Source of the DNA: an uncultured Prevotellaceae bacterium
Lineage (GTDB): Bacteria; Bacteroidota; Bacteroidia; Bacteroidales; Bacteroidaceae
Length of the DNA stretch: 37,578 nucleotides
Direction: 5' to 3'
Assembly: GCA_945828295.1 (NCBI GenBank)
Contig: CALZQV010000004.1
Location: forward strand, 1-37,578
Numbering within the stretch: the first letter of the stretch is position 1; the number at the start of each line of letters is the position of its first letter. The position numbers were made by a program, and so were the translations under genes. Positions 26,844 through 34,596 of this stretch are shown here, piece by piece. The notes beneath the pieces are model-generated. The model ran no database searches. It was not told the DNA's origin and worked only from the letters and a program-made list of their open reading frames with translations.

Positions 26844-27128
26844 ATGGAACAAGGAATGTTTTATGACATTTGTGGTTTTGTGGCCAGCATCGGCATGATT
26901 CTTGGCTATCTGCCTCAGGCCATCGAAACCATACGCACCCGCAACACCGACGGCATTGCGCTGCCCACTTTTCTCATGATGGCCATTGGCGGATTGTGCT
27001 TCATGCTTCAGGGCATACTCCACAAGCCCGACATCCTTTGGTCGTTGTTCCTCACGAACTTGGTGACTACCACGTGCAGCGTCATCGTCTTTAGCATCAA
27101 AATTTACAATGACTATTTCAGGAAATAA
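26844..27128 (+). CDS. SemiSWEET-type sugar transporter (PQ-loop, MtN3 family)
   Basis: A 94-residue membrane protein with three helices. The N-terminal helix carries the hallmark GYLPQ motif (ILGYLPQAIETIRTRNTDGI), the second is FLMMAIGGLCFMLQGIL, the third contains the Asn of LTNLVTTTCSVIVF. SemiSWEETs work as homodimers that let sugars cross the inner membrane by alternating access; the sugar is not predictable. An in-frame upstream ATG exists at 26808, but it precedes the -7 box, so ATG 26844 is chosen. The guanine deaminase gene follows after 14 bases, probably in the same transcript. Confidence 0.9.
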   Translation: MEQGMFYDICGFVASIGMILGYLPQAIETIRTRNTDGIALPTFLMMAIGGLCFMLQGILHKPDILWSLFLTNLVTTTCSVIVFSIKIYNDYFRK

Positions 27129-27142
27129 AACAACAAAGGAAT

Positions 27143-27625
27143 ATGAAAGATATTACAACTGAAGACCGTCGTTTCATGCAGATGGCCATAGACCTGAGTA
27201 TTGAGAACGTTGCAAACGGCGGCGGCCCGTTCGGAGCCGTCATCGTAAAGGATGGCAAAGTGGTGGCCACGGGCGTGAACCGCGTGACGGCCAACAACGA
27301 CCCCACGGCTCATGCCGAGGTGAGCGCCATCAGGGCTGCCTGCCAGAAGATGCAGGATTTCCGCCTGACCGACTGCACATGCTACACTTCCTGCGAGCCA
27401 TGTCCCATGTGCCTGAGCGCGCTCTACTGGGCCGGCGTTAGCCGCATCTGGTATGGCAACACCAAAGCCGACGCCGACCACATAGGCTTTGGCGACGATT
27501 TCATCTACAAGGAAATTGAGAAGCCCTACGAAAAACGCACCATCCCGATTCAAGGAATGATGCGCGATGAAGCCCTTGCCGCTTTCAAGGCTTGGGAAGA
27601 AAAAGAAGATAAGGTGGAGTACTAA
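27143..27625 (+). CDS. guaD: Guanine deaminase (cytidine deaminase fold)
   Basis: A 160-residue enzyme that converts guanine to xanthine and ammonia in purine salvage. The zinc site is visible: His57-Ala-Glu59 (PTAHAEVSAIR) and PCPMC (Cys87, Cys90). The segments NGGGPFGAVIVKDGKVVA, DDFIYKEIEKP and the aromatic C-terminal KVEY resemble Bacillus GuaD, where the C-terminal tail covers the neighbouring active site of the domain-swapped dimer. That sets it apart from tRNA adenosine deaminase TadA. The stop codon lies in the loop of its terminator hairpin. Confidence 0.93.
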   Translation: MKDITTEDRRFMQMAIDLSIENVANGGGPFGAVIVKDGKVVATGVNRVTANNDPTAHAEVSAIRAACQKMQDFRLTDCTCYTSCEPCPMCLSALYWAGVSRIWYGNTKADADHIGFGDDFIYKEIEKPYEKRTIPIQGMMRDEALAAFKAWEEKEDKVEY

Positions 27626-27640
27626 ACTCCACCTTTTTTA
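27611..27640. terminator. Intrinsic terminator overlapping the guaD stop codon
   Basis: AAGGTGGAGT (27611-27620) pairs with 27626-27635 around the loop ACTAA, which contains the guaD TAA. Six T follow in + direction and A-rich sequence precedes it, so it can also serve the convergent barrel gene. Confidence 0.92.
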
Positions 27641-27653
27641 TATCCTTATTTTA

Positions 27654-28253
27654 TTAGAAGTAGAAGCCGAAGCCCACCTTCAGGCCGATGCGACTGCCGT
27701 CGGAGAAGTCGTTGAAGCAAAGGTTATAGTAGAGAGCGGGCTCTACGCTCATGAAGTGGTTCAAGTAGAAGCAATAACCGGCCTCCAGGGCAAGCGAAAT
27801 GTTGTTGTTGCGAACGTGGGGCTGAGTCATGCCGTAGTAGGCCACTACGGGATTACCGGCCGAATCCGTGAAGGGCATGCCTGCAGCATCGACGGATGCC
27901 GTGATGGGAGTTGCGTTGCCGGGCTGGCTCTCGTGGCTGTAAAGAAGGCCGCCACTCAGGTAAATGCCCGTGCGCTTGAAGTAATATCTTGTGCCCACGC
28001 CTAATTCGAAGGCATTCACGTCCGGCCCCTTCAGCGACTGGTGGTTATAGCCAATGCGAGCGTAAGGCATCCAGCATTCCTCGACAAAGTAGCCGGCTGT
28101 TCCCTCAAAGCCAAAGCGGAAACGCGAGTCCTTGCTGTAGTTCATTTCCAAACCCGTCAGCGAGGCATTCACGTACTTTGTTTTTTTCTCGAACTGAGCA
28201 TTTGCACTCAAACTAACAATGGCCAGCAACAGGGCCAACATAGACCTTCTCAT
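27654..28253 (-). CDS. Small outer-membrane beta-barrel protein
   Basis: A 199-residue protein. Residues 1-19 are a signal peptide (MRRSMLALLLAIVSLSANA). The rest alternates polar and hydrophobic residues in short strands (FRFGFEGTAGYFVEE, FELGVGTRYYF, GIYLSGGLLY) and ends in GLKVGFGFYF, a C-terminal aromatic residue as expected for barrel assembly by BAM. This fits the OmpA/OmpW-like 8-strand porin family of Bacteroidetes. Function beyond that is unknown. It converges on guaD and diverges from the GH10-like gene. Confidence 0.82.
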   Translation of the reverse strand: MRRSMLALLLAIVSLSANAQFEKKTKYVNASLTGLEMNYSKDSRFRFGFEGTAGYFVEECWMPYARIGYNHQSLKGPDVNAFELGVGTRYYFKRTGIYLSGGLLYSHESQPGNATPITASVDAAGMPFTDSAGNPVVAYYGMTQPHVRNNNISLALEAGYCFYLNHFMSVEPALYYNLCFNDFSDGSRIGLKVGFGFYF

Positions 28254-28283
28254 AGTTTTACAATTATTTTGTACATTGTGTCA

Positions 28284-28291
28284 CAAAGGTA
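28284..28291 (-). promoter_or_regulatory. -7 box of the barrel gene
   Basis: TACCTTTG on the - strand, exact TAnnTTTG match, about 30 bases before ATG 28253. ATTG lies 21 bases upstream of it, one mismatch to TTTG. Confidence 0.6.
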
Positions 28292-28334
28292 ATAATATTT
28301 TTTATTTTTCGGCAATATTTCCTGAATTTATTCA

Positions 28335-28342
28335 TATCTTTG
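28335..28342 (+). promoter_or_regulatory. -7 box five bases before the GH10-like start codon
   Basis: TATCTTTG, exact TAnnTTTG match, followed by CACAT and ATG 28348. Transcription would start at or next to the start codon. Confidence 0.6.
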
Positions 28343-28347
28343 CACAT

Positions 28348-29823
28348 ATGAAACGCTTTACCGTTGCATTACTTACCGTTTTGTTGGTTTCGACCTACAT
28401 GCGGGCCCAGTATGCCTGGGAAGCCGAAGCCCCGAAACGCGAACTGAGAGCCGTGTGGATTACCACGCTCAGCGGGCTCGACTGGCCTCGGGCCAAGGCA
28501 ACGGGAAAGGCTTCCGTCGAGCAGCAGAAGGAAGAGTTTTGCCAGATGCTCGACCAGCTGAAGGCCTGCAACATCAACACCATACTGCTGCAAACTCGAG
28601 TCCGTGGCTCCGTCATCTATCCCAGCAAGCTGGAACCCTGGGACCGCTGCCTGACGGGGACCTTCGGACGAATGCCCGGCTACGACCCGTTGGCGTTTGC
28701 CATTCAGGAGACCCACCGGCGCGGCATGGAGCTCCATGCCTGGGTGGTGACCATTCCCGCCTTCAAAACGGAGGTTGCCAAGACGATGGGCCGCAATTCT
28801 CTCCTGCACACTCACCCCGAACTTCTCAAGAAACACAACGGACAATATTATCTCGACCCCGGGCTGCCCGGCACGGCCGACTACCTTTCGCGCATCGTGG
28901 ACGAGATTGTGACGCAGTACGACGTCGACGGAATCCACTTCGACTACATCCGCTACCCAGAAGAGGCCGCCAATTTCCCCGACGGTGCCACGTACAGGAA
29001 ATATGGCCAGGGAAAGCCGAAGGCCCAGTGGAGGCGCGACAACATTACGGCCATCGTGCGTCGACTCTATCGTGAGGTGAAGGCCCAAAAGCCGTGGGTG
29101 GTCATGTCATCGAGCCCGGTGGGCAAGTATCGCGACGTCAGGAGATACTCCTCCCGCGGATGGAATGCCTACGATGCCGTGAATCAGGATGCCCAGGGCT
29201 GGCTGCGTGAAGGCATTCAGGACGCGCTGTTCCCCATGATGTACTTCACCGGCGACCATTTCTATCCCTTTGCCGCCGACTGGCAAGAGGGTTCCTACGG
29301 GCGCCATGTAGCCCCCGGGCTGGGCATTTACTTCCTGTCGCCCACCGAGAAGGACTGGTCCCTGTCCTACATCACCCGCGAACTCAGCTACGTGCGGCGG
29401 CAAGGCCTTTCCGGACAGGCATACTTCCGTGCGCGCTTTCTTCTTGACAACCACAAGGGGCTCTACGACTACCTTCGCGACCACTTCTATCCCCACCCTG
29501 CCCTGCCGCCCGTCTACCAGCAGCCCGACGGCACTCCGCCGGCTCCGCCCTCAGGCTTCAGCGAGGTGCAATTGGAAGGCATGATGGTGAAGCTGAGCTG
29601 GACGGATGCCGACGCCGCGCGGATGGGCGGCCTGCGCTACAACGTCTACGCTTCAGCCAAGAAGCCCGTTGCCCCCACGCCGGAAAACCTCATTGTCCCT
29701 CTCCTGCCCCAAGCCTCATACACCTACAACCGCCTCAACCTGCTGCTAAGCAGACTGCATCTGGCGGTTACGGCCATCGACCGCTGGGGCAACGAGAGCG
29801 AGCCCACTCAATACGACAAATAA
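28348..29823 (+). CDS. Glycosyl hydrolase-like 10 (DUF187) exported protein with FN3-like end
   Basis: A 491-residue protein. Residues 1-20 form a signal peptide (MKRFTVALLTVLLVSTYMRA). Residues about 30-370 match the GHL10 family (PF02638): RELRAVWITTLSGLDWP at the start, VDGIHFDYIRYPEEAANFPD with candidate acidic residues, and SSSPVGKYRDVRRYSSRGW. A fibronectin III-like domain makes up the last 90 residues (KLSWTDADAARMGG, LHLAVTAIDRWGNESEP). Related proteins cleave or bind peptidoglycan-type glycans; the substrate is not certain here. The frame runs farther upstream, but ATG 28348 gives the signal peptide. panE follows after 13 bases. Confidence 0.9.
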   Translation: MKRFTVALLTVLLVSTYMRAQYAWEAEAPKRELRAVWITTLSGLDWPRAKATGKASVEQQKEEFCQMLDQLKACNINTILLQTRVRGSVIYPSKLEPWDRCLTGTFGRMPGYDPLAFAIQETHRRGMELHAWVVTIPAFKTEVAKTMGRNSLLHTHPELLKKHNGQYYLDPGLPGTADYLSRIVDEIVTQYDVDGIHFDYIRYPEEAANFPDGATYRKYGQGKPKAQWRRDNITAIVRRLYREVKAQKPWVVMSSSPVGKYRDVRRYSSRGWNAYDAVNQDAQGWLREGIQDALFPMMYFTGDHFYPFAADWQEGSYGRHVAPGLGIYFLSPTEKDWSLSYITRELSYVRRQGLSGQAYFRARFLLDNHKGLYDYLRDHFYPHPALPPVYQQPDGTPPAPPSGFSEVQLEGMMVKLSWTDADAARMGGLRYNVYASAKKPVAPTPENLIVPLLPQASYTYNRLNLLLSRLHLAVTAIDRWGNESEPTQYDK

Positions 29824-29836
29824 AACAACTAAAGAT

Positions 29837-30754
29837 ATGACCTACGGAGTAATTGGCACAGGCGCCATCGGAGGATACTACGGAGCGCGGTTGGCACAAT
29901 CGGGCCAGGAGGTGCACTTCCTGTTGCACCGCGACTACGAATACGTGTGCCAGAACGGGCTGCGCGTAGTCTCGCCGCAGGGCGACTTCCACCTCAAGCA
30001 CCCCAACGTCTACAACACCACGAGCCAGATGCCTAAGTGCGACGTGGTGCTCGTGTGCCTCAAGACCAACAAGAACCACCTGCTTCGCGAACTGCTGCCC
30101 CCACTGCTCCACGAGCGCACCCTCGTCCTGCTCATCCAGAACGGCATTGGCGTGGAAGCCGACGTGCAGGAGATGTTCCCCGGCACATGGCTCGCCGCCG
30201 GACTGGCCTTCATCTGCTCGGCCAAGAGCGAGCCGGGACTGGTCAACCACCAGTTCTACGGTTCACTCAACATCGGCAACTATTCGTGCCCCCAGCCTGC
30301 AGTCATCGAAGCCCTGCTCGACGAACTCCACCGGGCCAACATCGAGGCCAAGGAACTGGAATACGAGAAGGCCCGCTGGCGCAAGGCCGTCTGGAACATG
30401 CCCTACAACGGCATGACGGTGGCCCTGCAGTGTCAGACTCGCGACCTCATGGAAAACCCCGCCAGCCGCAACCTCATCTGGGAACAGATGCTCGAGGTGT
30501 GCCGTGCCGCCACGGCGCTTGGCGTCGAGGGCGTCGACGAGGCCTTTGCCCGGAAGATGATGGAAATGACCGACGCGATGATTCCCTACAGCCCCTCGAT
30601 GCGGCTCGACTGGGATTTCCACCGCCCGATGGAGATTCAATACCTCTACACCCGTCCGCTGCTCATGGCCCGCGAGGCCGGCAGTCCCATGCCGCGCCTC
30701 GAGATGCTCGAAGCCGAGCTCCGCTTCATGGAAGCCAAGGCATCAAAGCAATAA
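29837..30754 (+). CDS. panE: 2-Dehydropantoate 2-reductase (ketopantoate reductase)
   Basis: A 305-residue NADPH-dependent reductase that makes pantoate for pantothenate and CoA. The Rossmann motif GTGAIGGYYGARLAQSG is at residues 7-23, then VCLKTNKNH and LLIQNGIGVE. The catalytic lysine lies in EYEKARWRKAVWNMPYN, with the expected Asn nearby, and the C-terminal helical domain has the conserved PSMRLDWDFHRPMEI region. Paralogues act on other 2-oxo acids, so the substrate is likely but not proven. It follows the GH10-like gene by 13 bases. Confidence 0.92.
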   Translation: MTYGVIGTGAIGGYYGARLAQSGQEVHFLLHRDYEYVCQNGLRVVSPQGDFHLKHPNVYNTTSQMPKCDVVLVCLKTNKNHLLRELLPPLLHERTLVLLIQNGIGVEADVQEMFPGTWLAAGLAFICSAKSEPGLVNHQFYGSLNIGNYSCPQPAVIEALLDELHRANIEAKELEYEKARWRKAVWNMPYNGMTVALQCQTRDLMENPASRNLIWEQMLEVCRAATALGVEGVDEAFARKMMEMTDAMIPYSPSMRLDWDFHRPMEIQYLYTRPLLMAREAGSPMPRLEMLEAELRFMEAKASKQ

Positions 30755-30829
30755 CCTTTATTATCCACGTCCCTATATACAATATACCTTATTTTATTAT
30801 ACAGTAAATACGTAAAAACAACAAATACT

Positions 30830-32092
30830 ATGGAAGACAACAAGAAAGCAACCACACCGAACGCAGGCAACAATGCCGAGAAAGAACTGATACTGCTACG
30901 CATCACGGGCGAGGACCGCCCGGGGCTCACCGCCAGCTTCATGGAGATTCTGGCCCGCTACGATGCCGACGTGATGGACATTGGCCAGGCCGACATCCAC
31001 AACACCCTGTCGCTGGGCATCATGATTTATGTCGATGAGGCAAACTCGGGACAGGTGATGAAGAATGTGCTGTTCAAGGCCAGCGAACTGGGCGTGACCG
31101 TACACTTTGCCCCCGTCAGCGAGGCCGAATACAATGCCTGGGTGAGCCGCCAGGGCAAGAACCGCGCCATACTCACCGTGCTGGGCCGCCGACTGGAGGC
31201 ACGCCAGATTCAGGCCGTAACAAAGGTCATTGCCGACCAGGGGCTGAACATCGACTCCATACGTCGCCTCACGGGTCGCCCACCCTTGCATGCCGACACG
31301 GAGTCGACGAAGGCCTGCATCGAGTTTTCGGTGCGCGGCACGCCATGCGACAAAGCCTTGCTCCACGAGCAACTGATGAAGTTCTCGTCAGAGATGGATA
31401 TGGACTGCTCTTACCAGAAGGACGACATGTACCGCCGTATGCGCCGACTCATCTGCTTCGACATGGACTCCACGCTCATCCAGACCGAGTGTATCGACGA
31501 ACTGGCCGAGCGCAACGGCGTCGGTGCCCAGGTGCGCGCCATCACCGAGAGTGCCATGCGCGGCGAGATTGACTTCAAGGAGAGTTTCACACGACGCGTC
31601 GCCCTGCTGAAGGGGCTCGATGTCTCGGTGATGCAGGACATTGCCGAACACCTGCCCATGACCGAGGGCGTGGAGCGACTGATGATGGTGCTGAAGCGCT
31701 ACGGCTACAAGATTGCCCTCCTGTCCGGCGGATTCACCTTCTTTGGCGAATACCTGCAGAAGAAGCTGGGCATCGACTACGTCTATGCCAACGAACTGGA
31801 GATTGGCGAGGACGGCAAGCTGACGGGCCGCTACTTGGGCGACATCGTCGACGGCCACCGCAAGGCGGAACTCCTGCGCCTTATCGCCCAGGTGGAGAAG
31901 GTGGACCTGGAACAGACCATCGCCGTGGGCGACGGAGCCAACGACCTGCCCATGCTCTCGCTGGCCGGACTGGGCATTGCCTTCCACGCCAAGCCACGCG
32001 TTGTGGCCAACGCCCGCCAGAGCATCAACACCATCGGCATCGACGGTGTGCTCTACTTCCTCGGCTTCAAGGACTCCTACCTCCACATGTAG
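30830..32092 (+). CDS. serB: Phosphoserine phosphatase with N-terminal ACT domains
   Basis: A 420-residue protein for the last step of serine synthesis. Two ACT-like domains occupy about residues 18-190 (LLRITGEDRPGLTASFMEIL, then AILTVLGRRLEARQIQAV) and may sense serine. The HAD phosphatase follows: nucleophile Asp211 and acid Asp213 in CFDMDSTLIQTEC, ALLSGGFTFF as motif II, and the GDGANDLPMLSLAGLG motif. The sequence between panE and this gene (75 bases) is very AT-rich and shows no clear -7 box. A small GC hairpin lies right after the stop. Confidence 0.95.
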   Translation: MEDNKKATTPNAGNNAEKELILLRITGEDRPGLTASFMEILARYDADVMDIGQADIHNTLSLGIMIYVDEANSGQVMKNVLFKASELGVTVHFAPVSEAEYNAWVSRQGKNRAILTVLGRRLEARQIQAVTKVIADQGLNIDSIRRLTGRPPLHADTESTKACIEFSVRGTPCDKALLHEQLMKFSSEMDMDCSYQKDDMYRRMRRLICFDMDSTLIQTECIDELAERNGVGAQVRAITESAMRGEIDFKESFTRRVALLKGLDVSVMQDIAEHLPMTEGVERLMMVLKRYGYKIALLSGGFTFFGEYLQKKLGIDYVYANELEIGEDGKLTGRYLGDIVDGHRKAELLRLIAQVEKVDLEQTIAVGDGANDLPMLSLAGLGIAFHAKPRVVANARQSINTIGIDGVLYFLGFKDSYLHM

Positions 32093-32096
32093 AGAG

Positions 32097-32119
32097 TCCC
32101 CGAGGCGGGGATTACTTTT
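32097..32119 (+). terminator. Short GC hairpin with T-rich tail after serB
   Basis: TCCCCG (32097-32102) pairs with 32106-32111 around AGG, then TTACTTTTC. The tail overlaps the end of the convergent C10 peptidase gene. It has no T-tract in the opposite direction, so it can serve only serB. Confidence 0.65.
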
Positions 32120-33887
32120 CGTAGTTAATAACCTTGAAGTTGTGGGAACAGTGCTCGGCCACCTTGCCGTTGAGAGCTATGCCCTTCGGTAGCCAGAGTT
32201 CCGACAACGAAAGGCAATAGTTGAAAGGCAGGCGTCCCAGCTCCTTCGTCTTTTTGGGCACCTTCAGGGTCTGCAGTGATTGACACCGCAGGAAGGCATA
32301 GTCGTCAATGGACTTTAATTCTTCTGGCAAAACGACTTCGCGGAGCGACGTGCAGTCGGCAAACATATATTTTCCGACGGTTTGGTTGGCCGTGAGATAA
32401 TGGTGCACCCAACAGCGTCCGTCGCTGGTGCGTGTGTAGCGCCAGCCATCCACGTCTGTGCCTATCACCGCCTTGAATTCGCGCCATGCCTTGTCGTCCA
32501 TCTTGCTGAAGTCGAAGGTCTTCTTTTCTGTGTAGGTATGCACGCCGTCGCTTCTTGTCCACGTTTTCCATCGGGTTCCCGTGGCCAGCCGGGTCGTATA
32601 AGCCGCCTTGCCCTTCACTAATTTGGCCCGCGAGAGGTCGAGCCGCTGCAAGGCTCCCCAGGGATAACAGGGCATGGCATCACCCTCGACAGCTCCAGCC
32701 ATCTGGCGTAGCAGTCGCACGTCGTCGCCGCCAACTGGGCCCACGATGGTGAGCGATGTCACACGCTGAAGTTCCTCTTGCGGCAGGGCCTCGCTCAGGG
32801 TGTTGGCTTTGGTCAGCACCACCTCCCTCGCCACTTCCTCGCGCTGCGGTTCCAGTCCATAGACGAGTGCATTCAGGAAGCCCGTGGTCTCTTTCCGGCC
32901 GTTAATAAGCAGGCGGAAGTAGCCATTGTGGTTGCCATGCCAGCCCAGGTTGAAGTGGAAGAAGTCGCCCTCGACTCCATCGCAGACAAAGGCATGGCGC
33001 CCGCGCGAAACGATGCAGGGCCGATGGGCCTTAATCTCACTGCGCATCAGGCTGTCCACCCTCCAGGCAGGCACGTCCTTGAGGAATTTGCATGCCACGC
33101 GACCGGAGTATCGCAGGTTGTTGACAAACAGGTGCTTAATCTCGCCCACGTTCTTCGTCACAGCCCCTTCGCTGATGCCGGGGTCCGTGCAGAGCGACAG
33201 CGTGCCCAGCGTGCGCGAAAGGCTGACCAGCGTTGCTGTCGAATCAGCAGTTCCGTACCGGTCAACATAGTCGGCCCACTGGGGCTGCAGTTTCGAGAAG
33301 TCGTACCTTAGCACGTCGAGCCCCCTCGGATGGATGTAGACATCGGATTCGCCCTGCTGGGGCCACTCGTGGTAGCGCATCACCAAGGCCATGGCCAAGG
33401 GAACACAGCCAATCAGGATGCGCGACTGACCCAGATGGGGCGAGTAGGCATTGTAGGGAGCGTGTTGTCCCCAACTTATGGTGCCCAACAGGGGAGCCAC
33501 GGTGTCGCGCTGCGCCTGGGAGATGACGGGCAGGGAAAATGGCTGCCGCAAGGACTTTATCTGGTTTTCATAGATGTTGAGCAACACGCCGTAGGTTTCA
33601 TCTTTTGGCCAGTTCATGTAATGGTTCAGGCTATAGCCCAGCACGGGCTGGCCCAGCTTTTCCCACACGTCGGCCCTCGCCACCACACAAAAGCCTCGCC
33701 TCCGCTTGCTGTTGAACACCACCAGGTAGTCGTTCGCGAAGCCCTGTTCCAGCTGCGGGTCTGCCACGCCCTTGCTTACCATCCACTTTTGGGCTGCCTG
33801 CAGTTCGCGCTCACACGTTGCGTCGCCCTGCCCCCACACGCAAGCAAGGGGACACAAGGCCAACAGGATAATGAGTATTGTTTTCAT
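32112..33887 (-). CDS. C10 (streptopain-like) cysteine peptidase with LRR_5 tail
   Basis: A 591-residue exported protein. Residues 1-19 are a signal peptide (MKTILIILLALCPLACVWG). A propeptide-like region (about 25-110) precedes the peptidase: oxyanion Gln141 in SWGQHAPYN, nucleophile Cys161 in ILIGCVPLAMALVMRYH, His298 in RGRHAFVCDG, and Asn313/Trp316 in HFNLGWHGNHNGYF. All catalytic residues are thus kept. Residues about 500-575 are BspA-like LRR_5 repeats (KYMFADCTSLREVVLPEELK). Streptopain relatives cut host proteins. The open frame extends upstream over the hemolysin III gene, but ATG 33887 lies eight bases after that gene's stop and gives the signal peptide. Confidence 0.9.
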   Translation of the reverse strand: MKTILIILLALCPLACVWGQGDATCERELQAAQKWMVSKGVADPQLEQGFANDYLVVFNSKRRRGFCVVARADVWEKLGQPVLGYSLNHYMNWPKDETYGVLLNIYENQIKSLRQPFSLPVISQAQRDTVAPLLGTISWGQHAPYNAYSPHLGQSRILIGCVPLAMALVMRYHEWPQQGESDVYIHPRGLDVLRYDFSKLQPQWADYVDRYGTADSTATLVSLSRTLGTLSLCTDPGISEGAVTKNVGEIKHLFVNNLRYSGRVACKFLKDVPAWRVDSLMRSEIKAHRPCIVSRGRHAFVCDGVEGDFFHFNLGWHGNHNGYFRLLINGRKETTGFLNALVYGLEPQREEVAREVVLTKANTLSEALPQEELQRVTSLTIVGPVGGDDVRLLRQMAGAVEGDAMPCYPWGALQRLDLSRAKLVKGKAAYTTRLATGTRWKTWTRSDGVHTYTEKKTFDFSKMDDKAWREFKAVIGTDVDGWRYTRTSDGRCWVHHYLTANQTVGKYMFADCTSLREVVLPEELKSIDDYAFLRCQSLQTLKVPKKTKELGRLPFNYCLSLSELWLPKGIALNGKVAEHCSHNFKVINYEK

Positions 33888-33895
33888 GGTTTCGG

Positions 33896-34543
33896 TTATT
33901 GACTGAGAAGGATACCCCAGACGGCAACGATGTGGCACACGGAGCCGGCGAGGACAAAGAAGTGGAAGACGCTGTGCATGTAGGGCCGCTGGTGGAGCGT
34001 GTAGAACAGGGCGCCGGTGATGTAGCACACGCCCTCGGCCACAATCCAGGCGAAGCTGGCGGGGATGGTGTCGACCAGGGGCTTCAGGGCCACGAGGCAC
34101 GACAGGCCCATGAGGACGAAGCACGCCGTCTCGACGTTGCTGTGCTCCTTGAGTCGGCGGAAGCTCATCACCGTGCCCACGATGGCGCAAGTCCACACGA
34201 AAACAAACAGGCCCCAGCCCCACCAGCCCTGCTGGCGCAGGGCGATGAGCGTGATGGGCGAATAGGAACCGGCAATGTGCCAGTAGATGGCGGCGTGGTC
34301 CCAGCGGCGCAGGGTCTCCTTCTGCCTGGCCCAGCGAGAAGGCAGGGCGTGGTAGACGGTTGAGGCGATATACGACGAGAGCATCCCGAACAGGTAGAGC
34401 CAGATGCCGAACTCGGCCCAGCCGTCGCCCTGGCGGTAGACCCACCAGAGGAACAGCGCACCCACGACGAGGCCGAGCACGATGCCGGCGGCGTGGGACG
34501 TGGAGTTCCATATTTCTTCCTTCTTACTATAATTAATTGCCAT
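33896..34543 (-). CDS. Hemolysin III family (PAQR/TrhA-type) membrane protein
   Basis: A 215-residue inner-membrane protein with seven hydrophobic segments. The PAQR metal-site pattern is visible: SHAAGIVLG early (residues 16-24), STVYHALPSR with WDHAAIYWHIAGSYSP, and the C-terminal HSVFHFFVLAGSVCHI. Histidines at these three places bind zinc in the family. E. coli TrhA is linked to membrane energy and lipid balance; the old name hemolysin does not show toxin activity. It lies between the phosphatase and the C10 peptidase genes, all on one strand. Confidence 0.93.
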   Translation of the reverse strand: MAINYSKKEEIWNSTSHAAGIVLGLVVGALFLWWVYRQGDGWAEFGIWLYLFGMLSSYIASTVYHALPSRWARQKETLRRWDHAAIYWHIAGSYSPITLIALRQQGWWGWGLFVFVWTCAIVGTVMSFRRLKEHSNVETACFVLMGLSCLVALKPLVDTIPASFAWIVAEGVCYITGALFYTLHQRPYMHSVFHFFVLAGSVCHIVAVWGILLSQ

Positions 34544-34575
34544 CTTCTTAGTCGTCCGAGCGTCGCCCCCCTTTC

Positions 34576-34596
34576 TTAACTCTTAACTCTTAACTT
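34576..34596. repeat. Heptamer repeat TTAACTC around the phosphatase stop
   Basis: TTAACTC, TTAACTC, TTAACTT in tandem (34576-34596). The middle copy contains the stop codon of the low-molecular-weight phosphatase gene (34583-34585). Confidence 0.85.

Noticed and set aside
30755-30829. A promoter for serB
   Set aside because: The spacer is AT-rich, but no sequence matches TAnnTTTG within one mismatch at a sensible place.
33888-34511. An N-terminal extension of the C10 peptidase
   Set aside because: This part lies in another frame across the hemolysin III gene, is Pro/Arg-rich without domain likeness, and the signal peptide at 33887 marks the true start.
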